IMG/VR virus record: IMGVR_UViG_3300032116_000456
Coordinates: 1-41,937 of that record
DNA length: 41,937 nt
From: a virus
Direction: 5' to 3' (one strand)
Below are positions 22,363 through 29,825 of the stretch, piece by piece; position 1 is the first letter of the stretch; the number at the start of each line of letters is the position of its first letter. The notes under the pieces are model-generated. The model saw only the letters and a list, made by a program, of their open reading frames with translations, was not told where the DNA came from and did not search any database. The position numbers were made by a program, and so were the translations under genes.

Positions 22363-23405
22363 TGTATAAGTACGAAGACGTCAGGGTGGTTCACCTTGAG
22401 ATAACCGGCAAGTGTCAAGCCGGCTGCTCGATGTGTTCAAGAAACGATGAGACCGACAGCGACATCCTTGTGGCTCCAACCACTGCTGAGCTGAGCTACG
22501 AAGACTGTGTCAAGATCTTTCCAAAGGACCTGATCAAGCAGCTCAGCGGCATGTATATGTGCGGCAACTACGGCGATCCCATCATCGCCAAGGATACGCT
22601 TGAGGTGTTCGAGTACTTTAGGTATGCTAATCGCGACATGGAGCTGAATATGTACACCAACGGTGGGGCACGATCCCCGACGTGGTGGAAGGACTTGGCC
22701 GGAATACTTCAGCACGGAAAAGGAAGGGTCGTCTTCGCGGTCGATGGTCTTGAGGACACAAATCACATCTACAGGGAGAACGTTCGCTGGAACAACGTCA
22801 TGTCGTCGGCGAAGGCCTTCATCGCCGCCGGCGGCGAAGCGCGATGGCACTACTTGGTTTTCAAACACAACGAGCATCAAGTTGAAGAAGCGAGGGAGCT
22901 GGCGAAGAAGATGGGATTCGCCTCCTTCGTCGTCAAGCGAACGAGCAGGTGGCAGGGTCAGACCACGTATAAGCACCTGTCTCAACCTGAGAAGAAGGAA
23001 TACGTTCACCAAGTCAACAACATCAAGGCGCAGATCGTTAAGATCTACGGATCATTTGATAACTTTGTGAATAAAACGAGTATAAGTTGTAGGGTGCAGA
23101 AGGAGAGGGGCATCTACATAACGGCCGAGGGGCTCATGGTTCCCTGCTGCTGGCTCGGTGGATCCGCCATCTACGACGCCGATAAGCGCTCATACAAAGA
23201 GGGTGAACTGTTTCAACACATGGGCGGCGATAAAAGCAACATCAACGCTAAGGTTCACGGGATAAAGAAGATCTTAGAGGACGGCTTCTTCGATAAGATA
23301 GAGAAGTCGTGGAGCTCAGGCTCCACGACCAATGGTAAGCTTAAGACCTGCGCGAAGGTGTGTTCCGTGGATCACGACAACTTCGGCGAGCAATTCATAA
23401 AATGA
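22362..23405 (+). CDS. Radical SAM protein with C-terminal SPASM-like cysteines
   Basis: A 347-residue radical SAM enzyme. The [4Fe-4S] motif CQAGCSMC (CxxxCxxC) lies near residues 17-24 after the usual hydrophobic strand (VVHLEITGK). GNYGDPI is the GGE-like SAM-binding strand, and NMYTNGG is typical of the core barrel. The C-terminus has further cysteines (ISCRV, VPCCWLG, CAKVCS) spaced like a SPASM or twitch domain holding auxiliary clusters, as in enzymes that modify peptides or small molecules. No precursor peptide is evident. Start ATG 22362 is set by the overlap with the previous stop. Confidence 0.85.
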   Translation: MYKYEDVRVVHLEITGKCQAGCSMCSRNDETDSDILVAPTTAELSYEDCVKIFPKDLIKQLSGMYMCGNYGDPIIAKDTLEVFEYFRYANRDMELNMYTNGGARSPTWWKDLAGILQHGKGRVVFAVDGLEDTNHIYRENVRWNNVMSSAKAFIAAGGEARWHYLVFKHNEHQVEEARELAKKMGFASFVVKRTSRWQGQTTYKHLSQPEKKEYVHQVNNIKAQIVKIYGSFDNFVNKTSISCRVQKERGIYITAEGLMVPCCWLGGSAIYDADKRSYKEGELFQHMGGDKSNINAKVHGIKKILEDGFFDKIEKSWSSGSTTNGKLKTCAKVCSVDHDNFGEQFIK

Positions 23406-23735
23406 TCACTGTGAGTTGTTCGACGCGCTAACGTATGCGTTCGCGCCAAAGAACGTAGCGACGACACCAGCTTGGGCTATGTAGAACATCTGCAGGAGCG
23501 ATCCAAGCGCGGCAACCTTCTCTATAGACACCAACGGTGAGAACAGTATGCCGGTGAAGATCACCATGCTGCCCATAGCGACCCACGCCATCTGGCGAAG
23601 CTGGTCTTCCTTCTTGTCCTTATTCTCAAACTCAATCATGTGTTCCATCTTCTTCATCTCGTCGTCGGAAACCACTCCGTCGCCGTCCGCGTCGTACTGG
23701 TTGTACTTTGAGTTCTTCTCAAGCGATTTAGCCAT
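23406..23735 (-). CDS. EF-hand membrane protein (109 aa)
   Basis: The N-terminal part carries one canonical EF-hand calcium loop, DADGDGVVSDDEM (residues about 15-27). Two membrane helices follow (MAWVAMGSMVIFTGILFSPLV and a LGSLLQMFYIAQAGVVATFF segment). A calcium-sensing or calcium-stabilised small membrane protein is predicted. It is the last gene of a minus-strand three-gene membrane operon (24455 to 23406) opposed to everything around it, and it ends immediately beside the radical SAM stop. AAAGGGA precedes its ATG. Related proteins occur in T4-like marine phages, without a known role. Confidence 0.8.
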   Translation of the reverse strand: MAKSLEKNSKYNQYDADGDGVVSDDEMKKMEHMIEFENKDKKEDQLRQMAWVAMGSMVIFTGILFSPLVSIEKVAALGSLLQMFYIAQAGVVATFFGANAYVSASNNSQ

Positions 23736-23739
23736 CAGT

Positions 23740-24024
23740 TCATCCCTTTGATTTTATCATTGACGTTAAGTTGTTGATCAACTCACCGCCGAAGCCTATC
23801 GATCCTGTGATCACTCCGGCGAACGCTAAAGCTATGACGATCATGGTCAAACATATCAGCCAGACGCTTGAGGTGCCAAGGTTGTCCTCGATCTCAATGA
23901 TCTGATTCTTCAATATCTCGAGCTGCTCCTTAGGGTGTCCGTCGGCTTTATCGTAGTCCTGCAGCCATGGGTGCGCGGCGACTTCGTCGGACAACTTATC
24001 TGGAGACTTCCTTTTCTTCTTCAT
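23740..24024 (-). CDS. Single-span membrane protein (94 aa)
   Basis: A basic N-terminus (MKKKRKSPDKLSDEV) is followed by a helical amphipathic segment (KEQLEILKNQIIEIEDN) and one long hydrophobic helix (VWLICLTMIVIALAFAGVITG). The N-terminal domain is probably cytoplasmic. Its start overlaps the upstream stop (ATGA), so translation is coupled to the coiled-coil gene. Part of the minus-strand operon of three membrane proteins. Holin, spanin or virion-assembly roles are possible; none is proven. Confidence 0.72.
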   Translation of the reverse strand: MKKKRKSPDKLSDEVAAHPWLQDYDKADGHPKEQLEILKNQIIEIEDNLGTSSVWLICLTMIVIALAFAGVITGSIGFGGELINNLTSMIKSKG

Positions 24025-24455
24025 AGGAACTTAAACGCTAAGAATAAGCCGCTGCCGATGAAGACGATGAGAAAGACGATGGCGACGATGATCCAAACGG
24101 TTTCCCAGAACTCTTCCTTCCTGCGAGCCTCTTCCCTGCGCAGGCGCTCAGCTTCCTTCGCCGCTTCAACCTTCGCCTTGTAGTAGGCTTCACGTTGAGC
24201 CTTCGACATCTTCATTAGCGCGGCTTTTTCTTGCTCAGCTACGATCTCACGCATCGCCTGCTCGCGAAGCGCGTTGTTCATACGAACTACCTGATTGTTG
24301 ATCTCGGTGACTTTGTTGCGAGCTGCGACCTTGGAGTTGTTCTCAGCCTTGATTCGCTTTGAGTCGCGAACCGTATCGACGATTCCAAAGATTGAGTTGG
24401 TTAGACCCTTACCGATTGAGTTGCCGAACTTCGCGGCTGACTTTGGATCCATCAT
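24021..24455 (-). CDS. Coiled-coil protein with C-terminal membrane anchor (144 aa)
   Basis: The central region is a long charged helix (LREQAMREIVAEQEKAALMK, then KAQREAYYKAKVEAAKEAER and LRREEARRKEE), expected to form a coiled coil. The last 28 residues are one hydrophobic helix (TVWIIVAIVFLIVFIGSGLF). The N-terminus is Gly/Ser-rich. This is a tail-anchored layout. AAGGAACGGA before the ATG is a strong RBS. First gene of the minus-strand operon; a TATAAATA late element on the same strand lies about 180 bases upstream (24641-24634). Confidence 0.75.
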   Translation of the reverse strand: MMDPKSAAKFGNSIGKGLTNSIFGIVDTVRDSKRIKAENNSKVAARNKVTEINNQVVRMNNALREQAMREIVAEQEKAALMKMSKAQREAYYKAKVEAAKEAERLRREEARRKEEFWETVWIIVAIVFLIVFIGSGLFLAFKFL

Positions 24456-24633
24456 GATTCCGTTCCTTACTTTTATTCCAAATCATTCTGTATCTCTCTC
24501 AAGTCGCAGCCGAAGCTTCTCGGCTATCTGTGATTTTTTTGTTAAAAAAACAAGCGCTCCAGACTTACTGTAGACGCTGAAGTAAACCTGCCCTGATGTG
24601 AATCTTCTTCTTACTATTAAATACATCGCATAG

Positions 24634-24641
24634 TATTTATA
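24634..24641 (-). promoter_or_regulatory. T4-type late promoter TATAAATA (minus strand)
   Basis: TATAAATA read on the minus strand, facing the three-gene membrane operon that starts at 24455. It would give a leader of about 170 bases. The rest of the 199-base divergent gap (24456-24654) shows AT-rich sequence but no gene. The plus-strand RBS AAAGGTG for the gene at 24655 lies right beside it. Confidence 0.5.
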
Positions 24642-24654
24642 AAGGTGAAACATA

Positions 24655-25839
24655 ATGGTGAACAGTTGGGACGAGTTTCAGCCGCTTCAGGAGTTGGTCC
24701 TCGGCAGCTTCTACGACAGGAGCTTCTTTGAGGATATACGAAACCCTAGGATCAGAGACGTGCTCGTACAGATCGCCGACGAGACGCAGGAAGACCTAGA
24801 GAACTTCAAAGAGAAGATGAAGTCACACGGAGTCTCAGTTGTGCAGTACACGCCGGAGGAGCTCGGCTACAAGGAGAGCATCCTCGACTACGTCGACATA
24901 TACGGCAGGCTGAGTCTCGAAGGATCAAACAAGCACAACTACCCGCTGAAAGCAAACATGCTTCCGGCGCCTCCGCTTGAGCCTCGAGACAACATCATAG
25001 TCATGGGAGATAAGATCTTCGTTAGCGATCCAACGTACGCTTCTAAGAAGATATCTGAGAAGCTTAAGGAGACTTACGGCGTTGATAGCGTCGACGACTC
25101 ACTCAGCGACGACAACACCAAGTTTCGTCGCGGTAGAGAAAACATACTATCTAGACTTAAGCGCACGATGGATCACGACGCCGTCGACCGCATGTCAGAC
25201 GATGAGATCGATCGACACTCCGCAAGCACCATGCTCACCGGCTTCTGCAGCCCTAACTTGACGCGCATAGGCTCAAAGTGCTTGGTCGATGTCGCTCAGA
25301 CCGAGGACGCCGTACCATTTCTTGAGAAGAACTACCCTAAGTTCAAGTACGATAAGCTCAACCTAGGCGGACACAACGACAGCATCTTCGGCGTTCTAAA
25401 GCCGGGACTCGTCATCGCGTCTAAGTTCTTAGCCGAGTGCAAGCAGGAGAGCGTGTTTGAGAAGTGGAAGGTCATCTACTTCGACGATCCGGTATGGGAC
25501 CGCGTCGGTAAGTTCAAGAAGCTGCGCAGGAAGAACCTAGGCAAGTGGTGGGTTCCCGATCAAGAGGACAACGACGACTTCACCTACTTCGTCGAGTACT
25601 TCCTTGAGAACTTAACCGGTCAAGTCGATGAGACGGTGTTCGACGTAAACGTATTGGTTATCGACGACAAGCACGTCGTGGTCAACAGCGCGAGCAAGGA
25701 GCTGTTCAAGGTTCTACGGGAGAACGGCATGGAGCCGATCCACTGTCCGATAAGACACAGGTTCTTCTTCGACGGCGGATGGCACTGCTTGACGCTCGAC
25801 ACCATAAGGAAGGGGGAGCAGGTTGATTACGGAATTTAA
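24655..25839 (+). CDS. Amidinotransferase-family (pentein) protein, paralogue 2
   Basis: A 394-residue paralogue of the protein at 17624. Both share the opening (WDEFQPLQELVLGSFYDRSF versus WDPLKVCVVGKNYPPEFY), the catalytic His motif GGHNDSIFGVL (His240), the NLGKWWVPD block (NNGKWFIPG in the other), ETVFDVNVLVID, and the catalytic Cys motif DGGWHCLTLD (Cys378). About 40 extra charged residues are inserted before the His motif (145-190). It should transfer or hydrolyse guanidino groups; the substrate is unknown. AAAGGTG precedes the ATG. It overlaps the next gene by 17 bases, suggesting a joint function. Confidence 0.85.
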   Translation: MVNSWDEFQPLQELVLGSFYDRSFFEDIRNPRIRDVLVQIADETQEDLENFKEKMKSHGVSVVQYTPEELGYKESILDYVDIYGRLSLEGSNKHNYPLKANMLPAPPLEPRDNIIVMGDKIFVSDPTYASKKISEKLKETYGVDSVDDSLSDDNTKFRRGRENILSRLKRTMDHDAVDRMSDDEIDRHSASTMLTGFCSPNLTRIGSKCLVDVAQTEDAVPFLEKNYPKFKYDKLNLGGHNDSIFGVLKPGLVIASKFLAECKQESVFEKWKVIYFDDPVWDRVGKFKKLRRKNLGKWWVPDQEDNDDFTYFVEYFLENLTGQVDETVFDVNVLVIDDKHVVVNSASKELFKVLRENGMEPIHCPIRHRFFFDGGWHCLTLDTIRKGEQVDYGI

Positions 25840-26332
25840 GGAAGACGTTGAGAAGTGGATCGTCGACTGGGTCAGCGTATACAACGAGAACTTAAAGCAC
25901 ATCCCGTGCCCGTTCGCAAAGAAGGCCATGCTCGACGGTCAGATCGAGTGGAGCTTCGTTGAGAGCATCGAGGAGCTGAAGGCACTGCTTCAAGAAGCAT
26001 ACTTCGACAAGGAAGTGTGGATGATCGGCTTCGATCCTGAGAAGATCGAAGCCGGTGGGCTCTCGGAGGAGGTGCATCGGTTCAACTCGGACTACATGCC
26101 GAAGGGAATCATAGCGCTCGAGGATCACCCTCACGACAAGGAAGTCATACTCGGCGAACGGATGAACCAAGGAAAGTGGGGTTGGGTTGGCGTGCAGAGG
26201 CTCGCTAAGATCGACAGGGCGAGCCAGCAGCTCGCTAGAACGGGCTACTACGACCTATGGCCCGAAGAAACGTACGCCGACGTGGTCGCTTGGAGGCACG
26301 ATGAGAAGCTCAGGAAGGTAGAATCTAGATAA
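25823..26332 (+). CDS. Conserved phage protein with CPFA motif, partner of amidinotransferase
   Basis: A 169-residue protein with VYNENLKHIPCPFAKKAM near the N-terminus. Cys and the following hydrophobic-basic stretch look like a conserved site, and I associate this pattern with uncharacterised proteins in marine phages and bacteria. Later segments are WMIGFDPEK and a YDLWPEETYADVVAWR tail. TTG start with AGGGGGAG 6 bases upstream, lying inside the end of the amidinotransferase gene (17-base overlap), so the two are translationally coupled. A role in the same guanidino or amine chemistry is inferred only from this coupling. Confidence 0.65.
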   Translation: MITEFKEDVEKWIVDWVSVYNENLKHIPCPFAKKAMLDGQIEWSFVESIEELKALLQEAYFDKEVWMIGFDPEKIEAGGLSEEVHRFNSDYMPKGIIALEDHPHDKEVILGERMNQGKWGWVGVQRLAKIDRASQQLARTGYYDLWPEETYADVVAWRHDEKLRKVESR

Positions 26333-26350
26333 GAGCTATTCACTTTTGTA

Positions 26351-26379
26351 TTGACAAAACCGTGAGTCGGTATTATATA
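26351..26379 (+). promoter_or_regulatory. Sigma-70-like promoter of hsp20
   Basis: TTGACA (26351-26356), 17 bases, TATATA (26374-26379), followed by a roughly 55-base leader and AGGAGG before ATG 26440. No heat-shock-type element is evident, so expression is probably constitutive early or middle. Confidence 0.82.
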
Positions 26380-26439
26380 TAACAGGTGGCCGCCTAATGG
26401 GGTCACTAAACATCAACCTTGCTTCAACAGGAGGTCTAT

Positions 26440-26931
26440 ATGACTAGCTTCGACCCATTTTCGTTTCTCGATTCTAAGTTCTTCGTCGGCTATGAGCCGA
26501 TGCTCAAGAGAGTCAACGAACTCTCGCAGACTGTATCGAAGGCGATCCCAAACTACCCACCGTACAACATCGTTAAGGTCGACGAGAACAAGTACGTAAT
26601 CGAGATGGCAGTCGCCGGATTCGGCAAGCACAACCTCGATCTAGAATTCCAAGACGGCACGCTCGTGATCTCGGGCAACTCCGCGCTTGGCAAAGAAGAC
26701 GAAGCAGCCGGTGAGTTCCTCTTCAAGGGAATCGCCGACCGCGCATTTACCCGCAAGTTCTCCCTCGCAGATACCGTGGAGATTAAGAACGCCGAGCTCA
26801 TCAACGGCATGCTTAAGATCTGGCTTGAGAACATCATCCCAGACTCAAAGAAGTCGAAGAAGATCGACATTACTGATGCAGCGTCTGAGAACAAACCTTC
26901 CGACAAGCAGCTTTTAAAAGAAGACAAGTAA
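26440..26931 (+). CDS. Hsp20/IbpA-type small heat-shock protein
   Basis: A 163-residue alpha-crystallin-domain chaperone. The N-terminus MTSFDPFSFLDSKFFVGYEP is like bacterial IbpA. The alpha-crystallin domain runs from YNIVKVDENKYVIEMAVAGF (about 45-65) through a LVISGNS strand to RAFTRKFSLADTVEI and the GMLKIWLENIIPDSKK end, which contains the IxI/P-type C-terminal anchor region. Small heat-shock proteins hold unfolding proteins and are frequent in T4-like cyanophages, where they may help virion assembly. A perfect AGGAGG at 26430-26435 sets the start. It overlaps the DUF1127 gene by 1 base. Confidence 0.93.
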   Translation: MTSFDPFSFLDSKFFVGYEPMLKRVNELSQTVSKAIPNYPPYNIVKVDENKYVIEMAVAGFGKHNLDLEFQDGTLVISGNSALGKEDEAAGEFLFKGIADRAFTRKFSLADTVEIKNAELINGMLKIWLENIIPDSKKSKKIDITDAASENKPSDKQLLKEDK

Positions 26932-27089
26932 TGCAAACGATCATAGGAAACATAGCTCGCTGGCTTGATCGCCGCGCGAAGATAATAAAGACTGTTCGCG
27001 AGCTTGAATCGCTCAACGATCGCGAACTCTCAGACATCGGCATTCACAGGTCGATGATCTACAGGATCGCGAGGGACACAAATGTTTGA
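26931..27089 (+). CDS. DUF1127 small protein (52 aa)
   Basis: A 52-residue basic protein whose C-terminal half, LNDRELSDIGIHRSMIYRIA, is the DUF1127 signature (LDDRxLxDIGLxRxxI). This family is typical of alpha- and gammaproteobacteria, where members act in RNA maturation or turnover and in phosphate and carbon metabolism; it is rare in phages. The upstream half (MQTIIGNIARWLDRRAKIIK) is an amphipathic basic helix. The gene starts within the hsp20 stop codon (TAATG) and is co-transcribed with it. Its short length means it is easily missed. Confidence 0.85.
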   Translation: MQTIIGNIARWLDRRAKIIKTVRELESLNDRELSDIGIHRSMIYRIARDTNV

Positions 27090-27144
27090 TGCCCTCAGAC
27101 TTCTCGTAGCATCGATCACCGATCGCTTCATCAAGTTTAGCTGA
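27082..27144 (+). CDS. Possible 20-residue microprotein
   Basis: ATG 27082 overlaps the end of the DUF1127 gene and opens a 20-codon frame, MFDALRLLVASITDRFIKFS, an amphipathic helix. CGCGAGGGACAC upstream contains a usable GAGGG ribosome-binding site. Only spacing and RBS support it. Confidence 0.35.
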   Translation: MFDALRLLVASITDRFIKFS

Positions 27145-27153
27145 GGTGATCAC

Positions 27154-27210
27154 ATGTGGCCGTATACAGCAGATGAGCTCGTTATAATCAACGAAGGCTC
27201 AAAGAAGTAA
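27154..27210 (+). CDS. Possible 18-residue microprotein
   Basis: ATG 27154 begins an 18-codon frame, MWPYTADELVIINEGSKK, with GAGGTG 7 bases upstream, ending 2 bases before the terminator stem. The strong RBS and position between DUF1127 and terminator suggest translation. Function unknown. Confidence 0.4.
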   Translation: MWPYTADELVIINEGSKK

Positions 27211-27211
27211 C

Positions 27212-27238
27212 AAAAAGGGGGAGCGATCCCCCTTTTTT
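27212..27238 (+). terminator. Intrinsic terminator after hsp20-DUF1127 unit
   Basis: Stem AAAAAGGGGGA with TCCCCCTTTTTT around a GCGA loop, followed by a T run. It separates the hsp20 unit from the DNA polymerase promoter, whose -35 box begins three bases later. Confidence 0.92.
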
Positions 27239-27240
27239 AG

Positions 27241-27269
27241 TTGACATTTAGACCGGTGTGTTTTATAGT
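27241..27269 (+). promoter_or_regulatory. Sigma-70-like promoter of DNA polymerase gene
   Basis: TTGACA (27241-27246), 17 bases, TATAGT (27264-27269). The predicted start is at or within the ATG codons at 27270 and 27276, so transcripts from here would have little or no leader. Confidence 0.78.
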
Positions 27270-27275
27270 ATGACT

Positions 27276-29825
27276 ATGTCAAAGTTCTACACCAACGCTT
27301 TCTTGTTCCACGACTCGATCTTCCTTCGCGGCTTCGAAGAGGGTCGACGCGTGATGAAGACGATCCCATGCAAGCCGTACGTATTCGTGAACTCGAAGCG
27401 TCCGAACGCCGAGTTCAAGACGCTCAAGGGTCAGCCGGTCGATAAGCTTCAGTTCGATCGACCCGCTGAAGCGCGCGACTTCCTTCGCCAGTATGAGAAC
27501 GTCAGCGGCTTTGAAGTCTACGGTATGACGCAGTGGCTCTATCCGTTCCTCAACGACTACTATCCCGGTGAGATCGACTACGATCCCAAGATGGTGTCGG
27601 TCGTAAACATCGACATCGAGGTCGCCGCCGACGACGGGTTCCCCGACGTTCACGTGGCCGACAAGCCGATCACCGCGATCACCGTAAAGAAGAACGACAT
27701 CTACGTCGTGCTCGGCTGCGGCGACTTCGTCACCAACGACGATAAGATCAAGTACTTGAAGTGTGAGAACGAAGAGAGACTTCTCCTTAAGTTCCTCGAC
27801 GTCTGGCGAAGCGAGTGGTTGTCGCCCGACGTCATCACAGGTTGGAACATCGATAAGTTCGACATCCCGTACATCGTCAACCGCATACGACGTGTGCTTG
27901 GACACGAGATGCACAAGAAGCTCTCGCCGTGGGGAATGGTCGAGGAGCGCGAGATCATCCGCGGCAAGTCGGCGGCTCGAGGCGGCAACGGGATCGACGA
28001 TCGCAAAGACGTGGTGTATGAGATCTACGGCATCACCTCGCTCGACTACCTTGAGACTTATAAGAAGTTCTCGTTTAAGAACCAAGAGTCCTACCGACTC
28101 GACTACATCGGCGAGGTTGAGCTCGGCGTCAAGAAGCTCGACTACTCCGAGCACGGCTCGCTGCTTGAGCTCTATAAGCAAGACTATCAGAAGTTCATCG
28201 AGTACAACATCCGCGACGTTGAGATCGTATCGAAGCTCGACGACAAGCTGAAGCTCATCGAGCAGGTGTTCGCCATCGCGTACGACGCGAAGGTCAACTT
28301 CTCCGACGCGTATGGGTCCGTTCGCATCTGGGACGTCATCATCCACAACTACCTCATCAACCAGCGCGTCGTCATCCCGCAGAAGCGCCCGAGCCACAAG
28401 GACAAGCAGATCATCGGCGGATACGTCAAAGATCCCCTGCTCGGCATGCACGACTGGGTGGTGTCTTTCGACTTGAACTCGCTCTACCCACACCTGATCA
28501 TGCAGTACAACATCTCTCCTGAGACCTATGCAGGCAAGCTGCCGCTCAGCGAGGAGACTTCGGTGCAGCGGATACTCGATGGGTACCTCGACGAGCTTCA
28601 CGTTCGCAACGAGATGACCGCGAGAAACTTAACCGTGACCGGCTCAGGCGTGATGTTCGAGCGCGATAAGCAGGGCTTCCTTCCTAAGCTGATGGAGAAG
28701 ATGTACGAAGACCGCGTCGTGTATAAGAAGCGAATGCTTGAAGCCGAGCAGCAGTACCAGAAGACTCCGACACCCGAGCTTGAGAAAGTCATAGCGCAGA
28801 ACAAGAACATGCAGCTCGCGCGAAAGATTCAGTTGAACTCAGCCTACGGCGCGCTGTCGAACAAGTACTTCCGCTGGTACGACGACACGCTCGCCGAGTC
28901 GATCACGCTCTCAGGTCAGCTGGCGATCATGTGGATCGCCCGCGACATGAACAAGTACCTCAACAAGCTATTCACGACGAAGGACGCCGACTATGTCATT
29001 GCATGCGATACGGATTCTATGTACATTACGCTTGGCAAACTTGTCTCTAAATGCGGCCTTGAGGGGTCGCCGACTTCTGAGATCGTCAAATTCCTTGACA
29101 ACGCGATTGAAAGTAAGATTGAACCTTTCATTGAGTCAAGCTACGGGCGTCTTGGCGGAATGGTTAATGCCTACGCCCAGAAGATGAAGATGAAGCGCGA
29201 GGCGATCGCCGACAAGGGTATATGGACCGCGAAGAAGCACTACATCCTCAACATCTGGAACAACGAGGGTGTGGCGTACGCGGAACCCAAGGTGAAAGTC
29301 GTCGGCATCGAAGCGGTGAGGTCCTCGACGCCTCAAGCTTGTCGCGAGAAGATCAAGCAGTGTCTCAAGGTCATCATGGGTAAGACCGAAGACGACGTCA
29401 TCAAGTTCATCGCGCAGTTCCGTGACGAGTTCGTCAAGATGTCGTACGAAGAAGTCGCGTTCCCTCGTGGATGCAAGGGCCTCAGTGAGTATGCGGATCG
29501 CGACAGTATCTATAAGAAGGGTACGCCGATCCAAGTTCGCGGCGCGCTGCTGTACAACCACCACGTCAAGCAGAAGAAGCTCAGCACGAAGTATGAGCTG
29601 ATCAAGGAAGGCGACAAGATCAAGTTCTGCTACATGAAGCTTCCCAACCCGATACGCGAGAACGTCGTCGCATCGCTCGGCGCTCTTCCTCCCGAGCTTG
29701 GTCTCGAGACGTATATAGACTACGAGCTGCAGTACTCAAAAGCTTTCGTCGAGCCGCTGAAGACGATCCTAGACGCGATCGGCTGGCGCACCGAGAAGAA
29801 AGCGTCGATAGAAAGTTTCTTCTGA
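27276..29825 (+). CDS. 43: gp43 DNA polymerase
   Basis: Family B replicative polymerase with 3'-5' exonuclease. Exonuclease motifs are NIDIEVA (Exo I), GWNIDKFDIPYI (Exo II) and YNIRDVEIV (Exo III); polymerase motifs are SFDLNSLYPHLI (A), KIQLNSAYGALSNKYF (B) and ACDTDSMYI (C). The C-terminal KKASIESFF is a clamp-binding peptide like T4 EKASLDFLFG. About 849 residues (T4: 898). ATG 27276 is preferred; ATG 27270 adds two residues. No Shine-Dalgarno precedes either start, and a promoter lies directly upstream, suggesting leaderless or unusual initiation. No intron or intein is visible. Confidence 0.96.
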   Translation: MSKFYTNAFLFHDSIFLRGFEEGRRVMKTIPCKPYVFVNSKRPNAEFKTLKGQPVDKLQFDRPAEARDFLRQYENVSGFEVYGMTQWLYPFLNDYYPGEIDYDPKMVSVVNIDIEVAADDGFPDVHVADKPITAITVKKNDIYVVLGCGDFVTNDDKIKYLKCENEERLLLKFLDVWRSEWLSPDVITGWNIDKFDIPYIVNRIRRVLGHEMHKKLSPWGMVEEREIIRGKSAARGGNGIDDRKDVVYEIYGITSLDYLETYKKFSFKNQESYRLDYIGEVELGVKKLDYSEHGSLLELYKQDYQKFIEYNIRDVEIVSKLDDKLKLIEQVFAIAYDAKVNFSDAYGSVRIWDVIIHNYLINQRVVIPQKRPSHKDKQIIGGYVKDPLLGMHDWVVSFDLNSLYPHLIMQYNISPETYAGKLPLSEETSVQRILDGYLDELHVRNEMTARNLTVTGSGVMFERDKQGFLPKLMEKMYEDRVVYKKRMLEAEQQYQKTPTPELEKVIAQNKNMQLARKIQLNSAYGALSNKYFRWYDDTLAESITLSGQLAIMWIARDMNKYLNKLFTTKDADYVIACDTDSMYITLGKLVSKCGLEGSPTSEIVKFLDNAIESKIEPFIESSYGRLGGMVNAYAQKMKMKREAIADKGIWTAKKHYILNIWNNEGVAYAEPKVKVVGIEAVRSSTPQACREKIKQCLKVIMGKTEDDVIKFIAQFRDEFVKMSYEEVAFPRGCKGLSEYADRDSIYKKGTPIQVRGALLYNHHVKQKKLSTKYELIKEGDKIKFCYMKLPNPIRENVVASLGALPPELGLETYIDYELQYSKAFVEPLKTILDAIGWRTEKKASIESFF

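Noticed and set aside
27279-28601. Long antisense reading frame (440 codons) opposite DNA polymerase
   Set aside because: It mirrors gene 43, lacks family motifs, and results from GC-rich codon structure in the antisense frame.
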